From Edaphobacter dinghuensis (GTDB lineage: Bacteria; Acidobacteriota; Terriglobia; Terriglobales; Acidobacteriaceae): a stretch of 64,000 bases of DNA. This document shows, piece after piece, positions 37,065 through 45,302 of the stretch (within the stretch, counting starts at the first letter, position 1; every line of letters begins with the position of its first letter). The notes beneath the pieces are model-generated. The model ran no database searches. It saw only the letters and a program-made list of their open reading frames with translations, and was not told the origin of the DNA. The position numbers were made by a program, and so were the translations under genes. The stretch covers positions 541,149-605,148 of the forward strand of contig NZ_BMGT01000003.1 of assembly GCF_014640335.1 (NCBI RefSeq), written 5' to 3'.

Positions 37065-37337
37065 AAAAATCCTTCGAAATGCCCCATAATCGAGACGGAG
37101 GATGAACCGATCCCGGCGACACAACCAGAACCGAGGAAAACGGGAGGAAAAAGCTCCGCACATTGCTGACGGAGGACCGTCGAGTGATCGAACTTTGCCG
37201 ACCTGCTCGATAAAACTTTTATTGCTTTGGAGATAGTTGCCTATCGCCGTTTAGTTTTCTATATAGACAGACGAGAAAAGAAGAAGAAAAGGTTGTAGCA
37301 GGCGCCGTGCTTTGGGGAGTAACTTCTGTTTCTTTTG

Positions 37338-37377
37338 CCGGCACTCTGCTGGTTTCTTACTGCAAGTATAGTGCCGG
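37338..37377. repeat. 8-bp inverted repeat upstream of galE (possible operator)
   Basis: CCGGCACT (37338-37345) and AGTGCCGG (37370-37377) are exact inverted copies with a 24-base spacer, just upstream of the putative galE promoter. The centre-to-centre distance of 32 bases is three helical turns, as in many operator pairs. Confidence 0.35.
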
Positions 37378-37390
37378 AACGCTATGTGAT

Positions 37391-37412
37391 TGACACTGGT
37401 ACTTTTGTGGTA
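37391..37412 (+). promoter_or_regulatory. 22-bp motif, copy 1, overlapping a putative galE promoter
   Basis: The segment TGACACTG-G-TACTTTTG-T-GGTA differs at only two positions from 52201-52222. Together with the preceding T it forms TTGACA; TATCCA at 37411 would be a -10 with a short 15-base spacer. Confidence 0.4.
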
Positions 37413-37455
37413 TCCAGATAGAGAATAAATTGCAGGGTTAATGGGAGATTTTTTC

Positions 37456-38424
37456 ATGAAGATTTTGGTAACTGGCGGAGCGGGATACATCGGCGGCACG
37501 GTAACGCGTCTGTTGTTGGCAAAGGGACACTCGGTGACCGTGTTCGATAACCTTTGCCACAGCAAGAGATCCGCAGTAGCGGAGGGGGCGGAGTTTATTC
37601 TTGGCGACCTGGCGGACCGTCCATTGGTGGAAAAAACGCTGAGCGAGGGCCGTTTTGACGGCGTCATGCACTTTGCTGCCCTGATTGAGGCAGGCGAGAG
37701 CATGAAGAAGCCGGAGATCTACTTCCGCAATAACACGGCCTCGACGCTCACTCTGTTGGAGTCGATGCTGGCGACCGGGCACGACAAACTGGTCTTCAGC
37801 TCTACGGCAGCGTGCTATGGAGAGCCCGAGTCGACGCCAATCCTCGAAGACGCAAAACTGCAGCCGACCAATGCCTATGGAGAGAGCAAACTCCTTGTAG
37901 AACATATGCTTAGGTGGATGAACCTTATTCATGGGTTTAGGTATGCCAGCCTGCGCTACTTCAACGTCGCCGGGGCTATCGAGGGCTATGGAGAGGCGCA
38001 TGAGCCGGAGTCGCACTTGATTCCGCTGATTCTGGATGTGGCTCTGGGGCGGCGGGAGAACATCAAGATATTTGGCCGGGATTATCCGACCAAGGATGGC
38101 ACCTGCGTTCGCGACTATATTCACGTGCGCGATCTGGCTGAAGCGCATCTGCTTGCATTGCAAGCGCTTAGTCACGAGAGCCGACTAATCTACAACATCG
38201 GCAACGGGCAGGGCTTTACCGTACTCGAGGTGATCGAATCGGTGCGGCGTGTGACTGGGAAGCAGATTACGGTCGAGGAGCACGAGCGCCGTGCGGGTGA
38301 TCCCGCAGTGCTGGTGGCCAGCTCCGAGAAGATCAAGAAAGAGTTGGGCTGGAAGCCGGAGTTTGCCGAGCTGGACAAGATTATCGCCAGCGCATGGGAG
38401 TGGCACCAGAAACGCTATGCGTGA
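37456..38424 (+). CDS. galE: UDP-glucose 4-epimerase
   Basis: A 322-residue extended short-chain dehydrogenase that interconverts UDP-glucose and UDP-galactose for the Leloir pathway and surface glycans. It shows the NAD-binding start MKILVTGGAGYIGG, the catalytic serine region VFSSTAACYGEP and the YGESKLLVE motif with catalytic Tyr and Lys, then RYFNVAGAIEGYGEAH and the late DYPTKDGTCVRDYIHVRDLAEAH. The ATG at 37456, seven bases after GGGAGA, is chosen over an in-frame ATG at 37441. Confidence 0.93.
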   Translation: MKILVTGGAGYIGGTVTRLLLAKGHSVTVFDNLCHSKRSAVAEGAEFILGDLADRPLVEKTLSEGRFDGVMHFAALIEAGESMKKPEIYFRNNTASTLTLLESMLATGHDKLVFSSTAACYGEPESTPILEDAKLQPTNAYGESKLLVEHMLRWMNLIHGFRYASLRYFNVAGAIEGYGEAHEPESHLIPLILDVALGRRENIKIFGRDYPTKDGTCVRDYIHVRDLAEAHLLALQALSHESRLIYNIGNGQGFTVLEVIESVRRVTGKQITVEEHERRAGDPAVLVASSEKIKKELGWKPEFAELDKIIASAWEWHQKRYA

Positions 38425-38485
38425 TCAGCGGTCTTTGCGCTAGGTCGCAGCAGTAGAACAGCGTTAATGAAAAAGGAGCTTTTCT

Positions 38486-39061
38486 GTGATCGAGAGTATG
38501 TTTGCCCTTCATCTGCCGATTCTGGAGAAGCTGCTGCGGCCTATGATCGTCTACCTCTTCCTGATCGGGTTTCTTCGCCTGTTCGGGAAGAGGGAGTTGG
38601 CTCAGTTGAATCCGTTCGATCTGGTGGTGTTGCTGAGCCTGTCGAACACGGTGCAGAACGCGATGATCGGAGATGACAACTCCGTGACCGGTGGCATCAT
38701 CGGAGCGTTTGCGCTGTTGGCGATCAACTGGGCGCTGACGCTCTTCCTGTTCAGAAGTCCGAAGCTGGATCAAATCGTCGAAGGCTCTGCGACGGTGCTG
38801 ATCCATCACGGCGTGGCAGACGAGGCGGCGATGAAGAAAGAGGCATTGACTCACCTCGAGCTAAAGTCCGTGATCCATAAGCAGGGGTTCGACGACTATT
38901 CCGAGGTGGAGAAGTGCGTCCTTGAGCCGAACGGCACGTTTTATGTGGAGGGTGTGACGCCCAGCTCTGACGAAGCTGAGCGGGCGGAGATTCTGGCGCT
39001 GGTGCGGACGCTTTCGACCGAGGTACGAGAGTTGAAGGTGTTGCTGGCGGCGAGAGGATAG
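38486..39061 (+). CDS. DUF421 family membrane protein (YetF-like)
   Basis: A 191-residue protein with three N-terminal membrane helices (about residues 10-80), containing the family hallmark FLRLFGKRELAQLNPFDLVVLLSLSNTVQNAMI, followed by a cytoplasmic domain (about 85-165) and a short C-terminal coiled segment. The family is found widely, including in Bacillus spore-related YetF proteins, but its biochemical role is unresolved. The start is GTG with AAAAGGAG upstream. Confidence 0.88.
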   Translation: MIESMFALHLPILEKLLRPMIVYLFLIGFLRLFGKRELAQLNPFDLVVLLSLSNTVQNAMIGDDNSVTGGIIGAFALLAINWALTLFLFRSPKLDQIVEGSATVLIHHGVADEAAMKKEALTHLELKSVIHKQGFDDYSEVEKCVLEPNGTFYVEGVTPSSDEAERAEILALVRTLSTEVRELKVLLAARG

Positions 39062-39115
39062 GCCGTTGCCACTCGGTTTGCGAAGCAGCGTCCTGCGGGA
39101 ATAGCATCGTTGCAA

Positions 39116-39208
39116 GGGGAATGGAGTCTCCCAAAACCGCCCGACAGGGCTGATGACTCCTGCCAGTTCAATACGCTCGTCACGGCGGGCATACTTACGA
39201 GGGCAGGA
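39116..39208 (+). promoter_or_regulatory. fluoride riboswitch controlling crcB
   Basis: The stretch 39116-39164 matches the crcB-motif aptamer: GGGGAATGGAGTCTCCC, the AAAACCGCCC loop segment, and GGGCTGATGACTCC, with GGAGT (39123) able to pair with ACTCC (39156). The expression platform is clear: TCCTGCC (39158-39164) pairs with GGCAGGA (39202-39208) and CTCGT (39176-39180) with ACGAG (39197-39201), a nested hairpin that would hide the GAGGG ribosome site and the first base of the crcB ATG. Because TCC is shared, aptamer and hairpin exclude each other, so fluoride should open translation. Confidence 0.9.
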
Positions 39209-39633
39209 TGTCGACCTATCTCTGGATCACATTAGGCAGTGCACTGGGTGGGGTAGCGCGTTATGCGCTGACGCGGCTAACTCTCGACAGCAGTTCGAGT
39301 TTTCCGTGGGGAACGATCCTCATCAACGTGATTGGCTGTTTCGTCATCGGCTTCTTCGGCACGTTGACCTTTCCCGGTAGCCGGTTCGAGGTTCCTGAGA
39401 ACATCCGCTTGTTTGTGATGATCGGACTGTGCGGAGGTTTCACCACCTTCTCTTCCTTTAGCCTGCAGACCTTCGACCTGATAAGGACGGGAGAGTTGAG
39501 CCGGGCACTGGCCAACGTTGTGATGTCTGTTGTGCTTTGCCTGGGTTCGGTGGCGTTAGGACACATGGTCGCGCACCGTGGCAATGCGATCTTTGCTGTC
39601 GCCGCTAACCAGGAAGAAGAGTACACCGGCTGA
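39208..39633 (+). CDS. crcB: fluoride channel Fluc
   Basis: A 141-residue protein with four membrane helices that forms a dual-topology fluoride exporter. Family signatures are present: GGVARYALTR near the N-terminus, the pore asparagine region GTILINVIGCFVIGFFG, and GLCGGFTTFSSFSLQTFD with the phenylalanines and threonine lining the fluoride path. The preceding fluoride riboswitch confirms the assignment. The length is slightly above the usual 125 because of a polar C-terminal tail. Confidence 0.96.
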   Translation: MSTYLWITLGSALGGVARYALTRLTLDSSSSFPWGTILINVIGCFVIGFFGTLTFPGSRFEVPENIRLFVMIGLCGGFTTFSSFSLQTFDLIRTGELSRALANVVMSVVLCLGSVALGHMVAHRGNAIFAVAANQEEEYTG

Positions 39634-39658
39634 TCGACATGGCCGCTGTGTGGCAAGC

Positions 39659-41854
39659 TCATTTGACGTCGACCGAACGGTCTCCTTCGTAGTGCATGAT
39701 GTGGTAATAGCCCTCCCATCCATTCCATAGAAGGGGTTGTGGCAGCGGAGTTGATGGATCTTCGAGGAACTTCGCGAAGGTCTCGACGATCTCGCGTGTT
39801 CTGGGAACGCCCGTCAGCCAGTCTCCGTGATACCAGTTCTTCCATTTGCCGTATTCTGCGTCAGATTCGGCGCGGTGAATGTTGTCCAGTGCGGCGAGGG
39901 CCTCTTCTGCTTCCTGATGGGCTTTGGCGGAATCTCCGCGTTCGGCATCCTGAATGGATTTGGAGATGAGAAACAGTGTTCGATTACTCTCGCGATTGAT
40001 CGCGATCATGGCCAGCACCTCGGCTCGATAGAAGGGAAGCCGAGACGGCGCGACCAGTGGCTCGGCGGCGACTGCCTGCTTCCAGACGGCATCCCATCGT
40101 GGCTGCGCGTCACCGCACTGCTGAATCTCTTTTGCCGTGGTGCTGTTGAGCCACTCTTTTTCTGACGCGCGATCTGGCGCTCCGACGATCCTCGGCTGCT
40201 CCCACTTGGGCGCCTGGCTGGGGATGGAGTAGAGCGGCGAGTCGATCATGTAGGTCAGCATCATGCGCCGGGATTCGGTGTGGTAAAGCTGGTCGCCATA
40301 CTCGTGGGGCGGCGTGCCGAAGTGTGCGGGAGCCTGGAAGTATGCCTCGTAGACCTTGGCGATGGCTGGAGCGGCCTTGGCTCCGAACTCCTCGGTTGCC
40401 CATTGGCGATAGAAGTCATCGGCGGTGTGATCGCTATTGGCGGGAAGGCCCTCCCATGCGATGTCCATCACTCGTTTTGTGGTCATGGAGACCGGGCGAA
40501 TGTCGCTGGTGTTGAGTAAGAGGTAGGCCGTGGCTTTGGCCTTGATGTAGCGGCCCAGCTCGGAGTCGATGCGGCTTACCGGAACCATCTCCGTAAGCTG
40601 GTTGGAGCGGTCGTTCATCATGGCGACGTGATAGTAAGCGCCCTGACCGGCGGCGACGCTGCCGTTGTCCTGCATATAGCCATAGCCGGTGTCGGCCCAG
40701 ACCAGCGTGACCTCAGGCGGAATGGTGAGGTCGCCCTGTTTGACCAGCTTTGCACCCTCCTGCCACAGGTCGGTGACAAACTTCGCATCGGGGTGAGCCG
40801 CACGCACGATGCGCATCTGGTCGTTGATGGCTTTGCCGATCAAAGCTCCAAGGGCCTTGTCGTTGCCGCGAACGCTGGGGTCCATCGAGTCGTAGCTCAC
40901 GTCAGACAGGCCGCGCAGGCCGACCGACCAGAGAATCTCCTGATGCGCAGGGTAAGTTGCGACCGCATCTTTCCACGCACGCTCGAGAATCTCCGGATGC
41001 GTGGTGTAGTTGTAGGGCACATCCTTCGGCCAACGAGCTACGTTGAGCCCTAGAGGAATCGCATGATGCTGATTCATGATGAGTCCGCGCTTTGCCGCCA
41101 GAGCAATCTGCGGATCGTCAGGAAAGATCCACGTGCCGGGAACGACCATATTTCCTTTGAGGCGAAGAATGGTCTCGTAGACTTTGTTCCACACTGCGAG
41201 CGAGATGCCGGTCTTGTCCTTCTTCTCTCCTGGGGCCCATCCCGTCAGCAGATCTTCGTCGTTGAGAAAGAAGCCGCGATACTTGAAGACCGGAGCAGGG
41301 AAGGACTCGTTCAGCGATCCCGGAAGTTCAATATGTGTTCGTCGTGCCGGCTCGTGATCGGTCCAGTAATACATGGGATCGACACCGAGATACTCCTGCG
41401 AGAACTGGTAGATCGCATAGATGGTGCCGCGCATATCCGCACCGGCAAGCAGCACAACCGTTGTTGGAGTCTTCGCATTCCAATCAGCCTTGTGAACGGA
41501 GATAGAGAAGGATTCGGGAGCGGTCAACTCGCTGGGCCTCATCGCTTCGGGAAGCTGGGATTGCTCACCGATCATGATCGTCACTGGGCCTGCATCCTGC
41601 TGGCGAGCGACGATCTTCGGTTTCGATCCAAGTACTTTTTCAAAGTCAGAGACGATGTCCTGAGTCGCCTGCTGAATCGGCGCAGGCTCGTTGGGATCGA
41701 GAAGAATAGTGACTGTGGGGCGGATGACGATTGAGCCTGCCTTGCTCGAAGGGGAGGACTGCGCTGCGGCAGATGTTCCAAAGGCGACAGCTACGGCAAC
41801 AAATAGCGCAACCATTCCATAAGCGCAACGGCGACGCTTGTTTCTATCTGACAT
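39659..41854 (-). CDS. GH115-family alpha-glucuronidase-like glycoside hydrolase
   Basis: A 731-residue secreted protein (signal sequence about residues 1-32). The N-terminal domain (about 40-140) resembles the GH67/GH115 substrate-flanking alpha/beta domain (VTIMIGEQSQLP). The catalytic barrel region has typical GH115 segments: KYRGFFLNDEDLLTGW, WNKVYETILRLKGNMVVPGTW, MNQHHAIPLGLNVARW, and TLVWADTGYGYM. GH115 enzymes remove (4-O-methyl-)glucuronic acid from xylan. The length is below the roughly 950 residues of well-studied members, so the C-terminal accessory domain seems absent. ATG 41854 is chosen, with GAGGTG upstream. Confidence 0.82.
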   Translation of the reverse strand: MSDRNKRRRCAYGMVALFVAVAVAFGTSAAAQSSPSSKAGSIVIRPTVTILLDPNEPAPIQQATQDIVSDFEKVLGSKPKIVARQQDAGPVTIMIGEQSQLPEAMRPSELTAPESFSISVHKADWNAKTPTTVVLLAGADMRGTIYAIYQFSQEYLGVDPMYYWTDHEPARRTHIELPGSLNESFPAPVFKYRGFFLNDEDLLTGWAPGEKKDKTGISLAVWNKVYETILRLKGNMVVPGTWIFPDDPQIALAAKRGLIMNQHHAIPLGLNVARWPKDVPYNYTTHPEILERAWKDAVATYPAHQEILWSVGLRGLSDVSYDSMDPSVRGNDKALGALIGKAINDQMRIVRAAHPDAKFVTDLWQEGAKLVKQGDLTIPPEVTLVWADTGYGYMQDNGSVAAGQGAYYHVAMMNDRSNQLTEMVPVSRIDSELGRYIKAKATAYLLLNTSDIRPVSMTTKRVMDIAWEGLPANSDHTADDFYRQWATEEFGAKAAPAIAKVYEAYFQAPAHFGTPPHEYGDQLYHTESRRMMLTYMIDSPLYSIPSQAPKWEQPRIVGAPDRASEKEWLNSTTAKEIQQCGDAQPRWDAVWKQAVAAEPLVAPSRLPFYRAEVLAMIAINRESNRTLFLISKSIQDAERGDSAKAHQEAEEALAALDNIHRAESDAEYGKWKNWYHGDWLTGVPRTREIVETFAKFLEDPSTPLPQPLLWNGWEGYYHIMHYEGDRSVDVK

Positions 41855-41979
41855 CTTGTGCAACACCTCAATCAGTAAATCTCGGGACAAAGCGAAATTC
41901 TATCGAGATAGCGTTTCCACCTGTTTTTTAATCGGAAGATTAAAAAATATTTCTCAACTCGGCCGATAAGAAAAGCCGA

Positions 41980-42008
41980 TTGACCCCTCATCGGTCGATT
42001 GATAATCT
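41980..42008 (+). promoter_or_regulatory. sigma-70 type promoter of the CLC gene
   Basis: TTGACC (41980-41985) and TAATCT (42003-42008) are separated by 17 bases, the optimal spacing. Transcription would begin near 42015, just before the fluoride aptamer. Confidence 0.7.
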
Positions 42009-42021
42009 ACAAACACAACCA

Positions 42022-42093
42022 TGGGTGATGGAGTTCGCCCTAACCGCCTGCGCGGCCTGCGCAAGCTGATGACTCCTACGACATCGTAGGAGG
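42022..42093 (+). promoter_or_regulatory. fluoride riboswitch controlling the CLC antiporter
   Basis: The segment starting GGGTGATGGAGTTCGCCC, then TAACCGCC, and ending AGCTGATGACTCCTAC matches the crcB-motif aptamer, with GGAGT (42030) opposite ACTCC (42072). Directly after it, CTCCTACG (42073-42080) and CGTAGGAG (42085-42092) form a perfect eight-pair hairpin with a four-base loop that buries the AGGAGG ribosome site. The shared CTCC makes aptamer and hairpin mutually exclusive, a translational ON switch for fluoride. Confidence 0.92.
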
Positions 42094-42097
42094 TCCT

Positions 42098-43462
42098 TTG
42101 CAGAAAAATCCCTTGCTGAAGAATCGTGTGGTCTGGTCTGGAAACGAGCAGGCGCATATCCTCGTCGATCTGCTGCGCTGGTTGGTGATTGCTTCGATCG
42201 CCGGAGTATTGGCAGGCTCTGCCTCTGCGCTGCTGCTGGCTTCGCTGGAGTGGGTGACCGCGGTGCGTGAGAGCCATAAGTGGATCATTGCACTGCTGCC
42301 GCTCGCAGGTCTCTTTGTCGGCTGCCTCTACAAATATCTCGGTACTTCGGTTGAGGCGGGCAACAATCTCATCCTCGACGAGATTCATGACCCCAAGGCA
42401 GTGCTGCCGCTGCGAATGACTCCGCTCATCCTGCTGGGGACTGTGATCACGCATCTGTTCGGCGGCTCGGCTGGGCGCGAAGGAACTGCGATTCAAACCG
42501 GAGCTTCGCTGGCCGACCAGTTGACGCGACCTCTCGGGTTGAACGCAAGAGACCGCCGCATTCTGCTGATGGCAGGTATCAGCGGCGGTTTCGGCTCGGT
42601 GTTTGGAACTCCCCTGGCAGGCGCGATCTTTGGTCTTGAGGTGCTGGCAATTGGTCGCATCGGTTATGACGGTATCTTTCCCTGCTTTGTCGGCGCGTTT
42701 GTCGGCGACTTCATCACGCGAGCCTGGGGCATTCACCATACGATCTATCGCGTGACCTCGGTGCCGAAGCTTACCTTTGCAGGATTTCTCTCCGCCATTG
42801 CAGCGGGAGCAGCGTTTGGCCTGGTCGGCATGGGCTTTGCCAAGACCACGCACGCGATTGGACATTGGGCCAAGAAGAAGATTGCGTGGGCACCGATGCG
42901 GCCTTTCACTGGCGGCGTCATCGTTGCGGTCGCGGTCTTCGCCATCGGCACCACGAAGTACATCGGCCTCGGGATACCGACGATTGTCGCGGCGTTTGCA
43001 ACGCATCTGCCACCTTACGACTTTGCCGCCAAGTTTCTATTCACCGCGGTGACGCTTGGGTTTGGTTTCAAAGGCGGCGAGGTCACGCCTTTGTTCTACA
43101 TCGGAGCCACGCTGGGCAACACATTGGCCTGGCTGCTGCCGCTGCCGCCAACGCTGCTGGCAGGAATGGGATTTGTTGCAGTCTTTGCCGGAGCAGCCAA
43201 CACTCCGATTGCCTCATCGCTGATGGCCGTGGAGCTCTTCGGCGCCGAGGCTGGTGCCTATGCAGCAATCGCCTGCGTGGTGAGCTATTTGTTTTCGGGC
43301 CACGCCGGTATCTACCACTCACAGCGCGTCGGCCACAGCAAACATGTAAAGACCAAAGACGAAGAAGGCTTGTCGCTCGCAGGCGTAGCCAAAGACCGTG
43401 TGGGGCGGGTAGCCGGCCCAACGGTAGAGATAGGCGCCAACTCTAAATCTTCCCAGTCATAA
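42098..43462 (+). CDS. CLC-type fluoride/proton antiporter
   Basis: A 454-residue CLC protein with about ten to twelve membrane helices. The anion-selectivity region reads GGSAGREGTAIQTGASLAD, where the GREGT form is typical of the fluoride-exporting CLC-F branch, and a later segment GFKGGEVTPLFYIGATLGN matches the second conserved GxxxGxx(T/P)P region. The fluoride riboswitch immediately upstream supports a fluoride role over chloride transport. The start is TTG at 42098, four bases after AGGAGGT. It needs no CBS domains and has none. Confidence 0.93.
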   Translation: MQKNPLLKNRVVWSGNEQAHILVDLLRWLVIASIAGVLAGSASALLLASLEWVTAVRESHKWIIALLPLAGLFVGCLYKYLGTSVEAGNNLILDEIHDPKAVLPLRMTPLILLGTVITHLFGGSAGREGTAIQTGASLADQLTRPLGLNARDRRILLMAGISGGFGSVFGTPLAGAIFGLEVLAIGRIGYDGIFPCFVGAFVGDFITRAWGIHHTIYRVTSVPKLTFAGFLSAIAAGAAFGLVGMGFAKTTHAIGHWAKKKIAWAPMRPFTGGVIVAVAVFAIGTTKYIGLGIPTIVAAFATHLPPYDFAAKFLFTAVTLGFGFKGGEVTPLFYIGATLGNTLAWLLPLPPTLLAGMGFVAVFAGAANTPIASSLMAVELFGAEAGAYAAIACVVSYLFSGHAGIYHSQRVGHSKHVKTKDEEGLSLAGVAKDRVGRVAGPTVEIGANSKSSQS

Positions 43463-43501
43463 AACGTGTTAGCTCTTGCCTAACTGCGCTAAGATGGCTC
43501 G

Positions 43502-45238
43502 ATGAAACGTAGAGAGGTGTTGCGATATCTGGGCGCTGGTGTGACGGTGCTTCATCCTGGGGTGCGAGTGTTTGCAGAACTGGCAAGCAGCTCCGAGGAA
43601 GCCGGCAAGAGCGCGGGCATTTTTTTGAATCAGCTTGGTTATTCTCCTTTTGGCGCAAAGCAGGCAACGGTTCGCTTGTCCGATACAACCCAACGGGAGT
43701 TTCAAGTTCGCTCCGTCACTCAGGATGCCGTCGTCTTCAAGGGAAGATTAGGGCAGCCTTTCAGCGATGCAGCGTCGGGCGATCAGACGAGCGTGGCCGA
43801 CTTTTCGGCATTACGGGCAACGGGTGAGTATGAGCTTCAGGTGGGTAATCTGCCCGGCGATCCATTTCAGATTGCAACGCAACCCTATGCTGGAGCTTTA
43901 CGGAAGGCGATGCGAGGGTTTTACGGACAGCGTTGCGGTTGTGCTGTCGATCTCGGCGGAGGGTATAAACACCCGGTATGCCACGTCGCGAGCGCTTATC
44001 ACGCGACCTCGGGCAAGAGCGGCTCGCTAACAAATCACGGTGGATGGCACGATGCCGGTGACTATGGCCGCTATGTGGTGAACTCAGGAATCTCGACCGG
44101 CACATTGCTTTGGGCATGGGAGCTTTATCCGCAGGCGCTGCGGCGTCTTTCGTTGGATATCCCTGAGAGCGGCGGCAAGTTGCCGGACTATCTTGCCGAG
44201 GTACGGTGGAACCTGGAGTGGATGCTTTCTTTACAGGACACCGATGGCGGCGTCTGGCACAAGCAGACGAGCGAGCACTTCTGCGACTTCATCATGCCGC
44301 AGGATGATTCGTTGACCAGCTATATCATCGGCACGGGAGAGGTGCCTTACAAGAGCACATGCGCGACTGGTGATCTAGCCGCCGTTATGGCGATTGCGGC
44401 GCGCTGCTATGGTTCCTACGACGCTGCATTTGCGCAGCGGTGTCTCGCCGCAGCACGTAAGGGGTGGGCGTGGGCGGTAGCGCATCCCAACGTGACCTTC
44501 AGAAATCCGCCGTCGATCTCGACCGGAGCTTATGGAGATGAACATTGCGGCGATGAGATGTTGTGGGCATCGGCGGAACTTTGGCGTACGACCGGAGAGC
44601 CACAGTACGAGAAGGCTTTTCTCTCTGCAATGCCTGCGAACGGCGCAACGCTGACGATCACAGAGCCGGACTGGGGCAATGTGGCTTCGATGGCTTACTG
44701 GACGTATGTGCTGGCCGAACGACGTGGCGATCCCGGCGCGAAAGAACGCATTCGTGAGGCGACACTACGTGCAGCGAGCCTGTTGATGGAGCGCAACCGG
44801 AAGAACGGCTATGGCAATACGCTTGCGCTGACGGACTACATCTGGGGATCGAACGCCGTGGCAGGAAATCAGTCGCTGCTGTTGTCGATTGCAGATCATC
44901 TTCAGGCTGACCAAGCGGCGCGAGAGACGGCGCTGAACAACCTGCACTATATTCTTGGGCGCAACTGCTTTGGGGTGTCGTGGGTGACGCAGGTTGGAAT
45001 GCGTCCGTTTCAGCATCCTCATCATCGATCCAGCGCGGCGGATGGAATCGCTGCTCCATGGCCGGGTTTGCTCTCGGGCGGACCCAATGCCGGTGGTGGT
45101 GACGCCGTAGCGAACCAGATGAAGAAGCAGCCGCCAATGCGTATGTGGCTCGACGACCAGCGGGCGTATTCGTTGAACGAGATCGCGATCAACTGGAATG
45201 CACCGCTGGTTTTTTTGCTGGCAGCCGCGAACGCATAG
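43502..45238 (+). CDS. GH9-family endoglucanase-like hydrolase
   Basis: A 578-residue exported protein with an N-terminal twin-arginine-like leader (KRREVLRYLGAG). An Ig-like N-terminal domain (about residues 38-125, FLNQLGYSPFGAKQA) precedes the (alpha/alpha)6 GH9 domain. Catalytic features are the base motif GGWHDAGDYGRYV with Asp184 and Asp187, the substrate histidine segment FQHPHHRSSAADG, and the acid Glu560 in LNEIAINWNAPL close to the C-terminus. GH9 enzymes hydrolyse beta-1,4-glucans; Ig-containing members without carbohydrate-binding modules often act on soluble beta-glucan or cello-oligomers. Confidence 0.9.
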   Translation: MKRREVLRYLGAGVTVLHPGVRVFAELASSSEEAGKSAGIFLNQLGYSPFGAKQATVRLSDTTQREFQVRSVTQDAVVFKGRLGQPFSDAASGDQTSVADFSALRATGEYELQVGNLPGDPFQIATQPYAGALRKAMRGFYGQRCGCAVDLGGGYKHPVCHVASAYHATSGKSGSLTNHGGWHDAGDYGRYVVNSGISTGTLLWAWELYPQALRRLSLDIPESGGKLPDYLAEVRWNLEWMLSLQDTDGGVWHKQTSEHFCDFIMPQDDSLTSYIIGTGEVPYKSTCATGDLAAVMAIAARCYGSYDAAFAQRCLAAARKGWAWAVAHPNVTFRNPPSISTGAYGDEHCGDEMLWASAELWRTTGEPQYEKAFLSAMPANGATLTITEPDWGNVASMAYWTYVLAERRGDPGAKERIREATLRAASLLMERNRKNGYGNTLALTDYIWGSNAVAGNQSLLLSIADHLQADQAARETALNNLHYILGRNCFGVSWVTQVGMRPFQHPHHRSSAADGIAAPWPGLLSGGPNAGGGDAVANQMKKQPPMRMWLDDQRAYSLNEIAINWNAPLVFLLAAANA

Positions 45239-45302
45239 CGGTTGCGGCGTACTGGGACGAGGCAATCCTCTACAATCGAGCGTGTGAGGGACATGACCAG
45301 CT

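Larger units (their letters stand above)
37065..37455. other. 391-bp intergenic region between divergent tonB-like gene and galE
   Basis: No gene is supported. It holds an A/G-rich run near 37264-37290, an inverted repeat at 37338-37377, and a promoter-like TTGACA at 37390 inside a 22-bp motif that recurs at 52201-52222. The promoters of both divergent genes must lie here. Confidence 0.55.
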
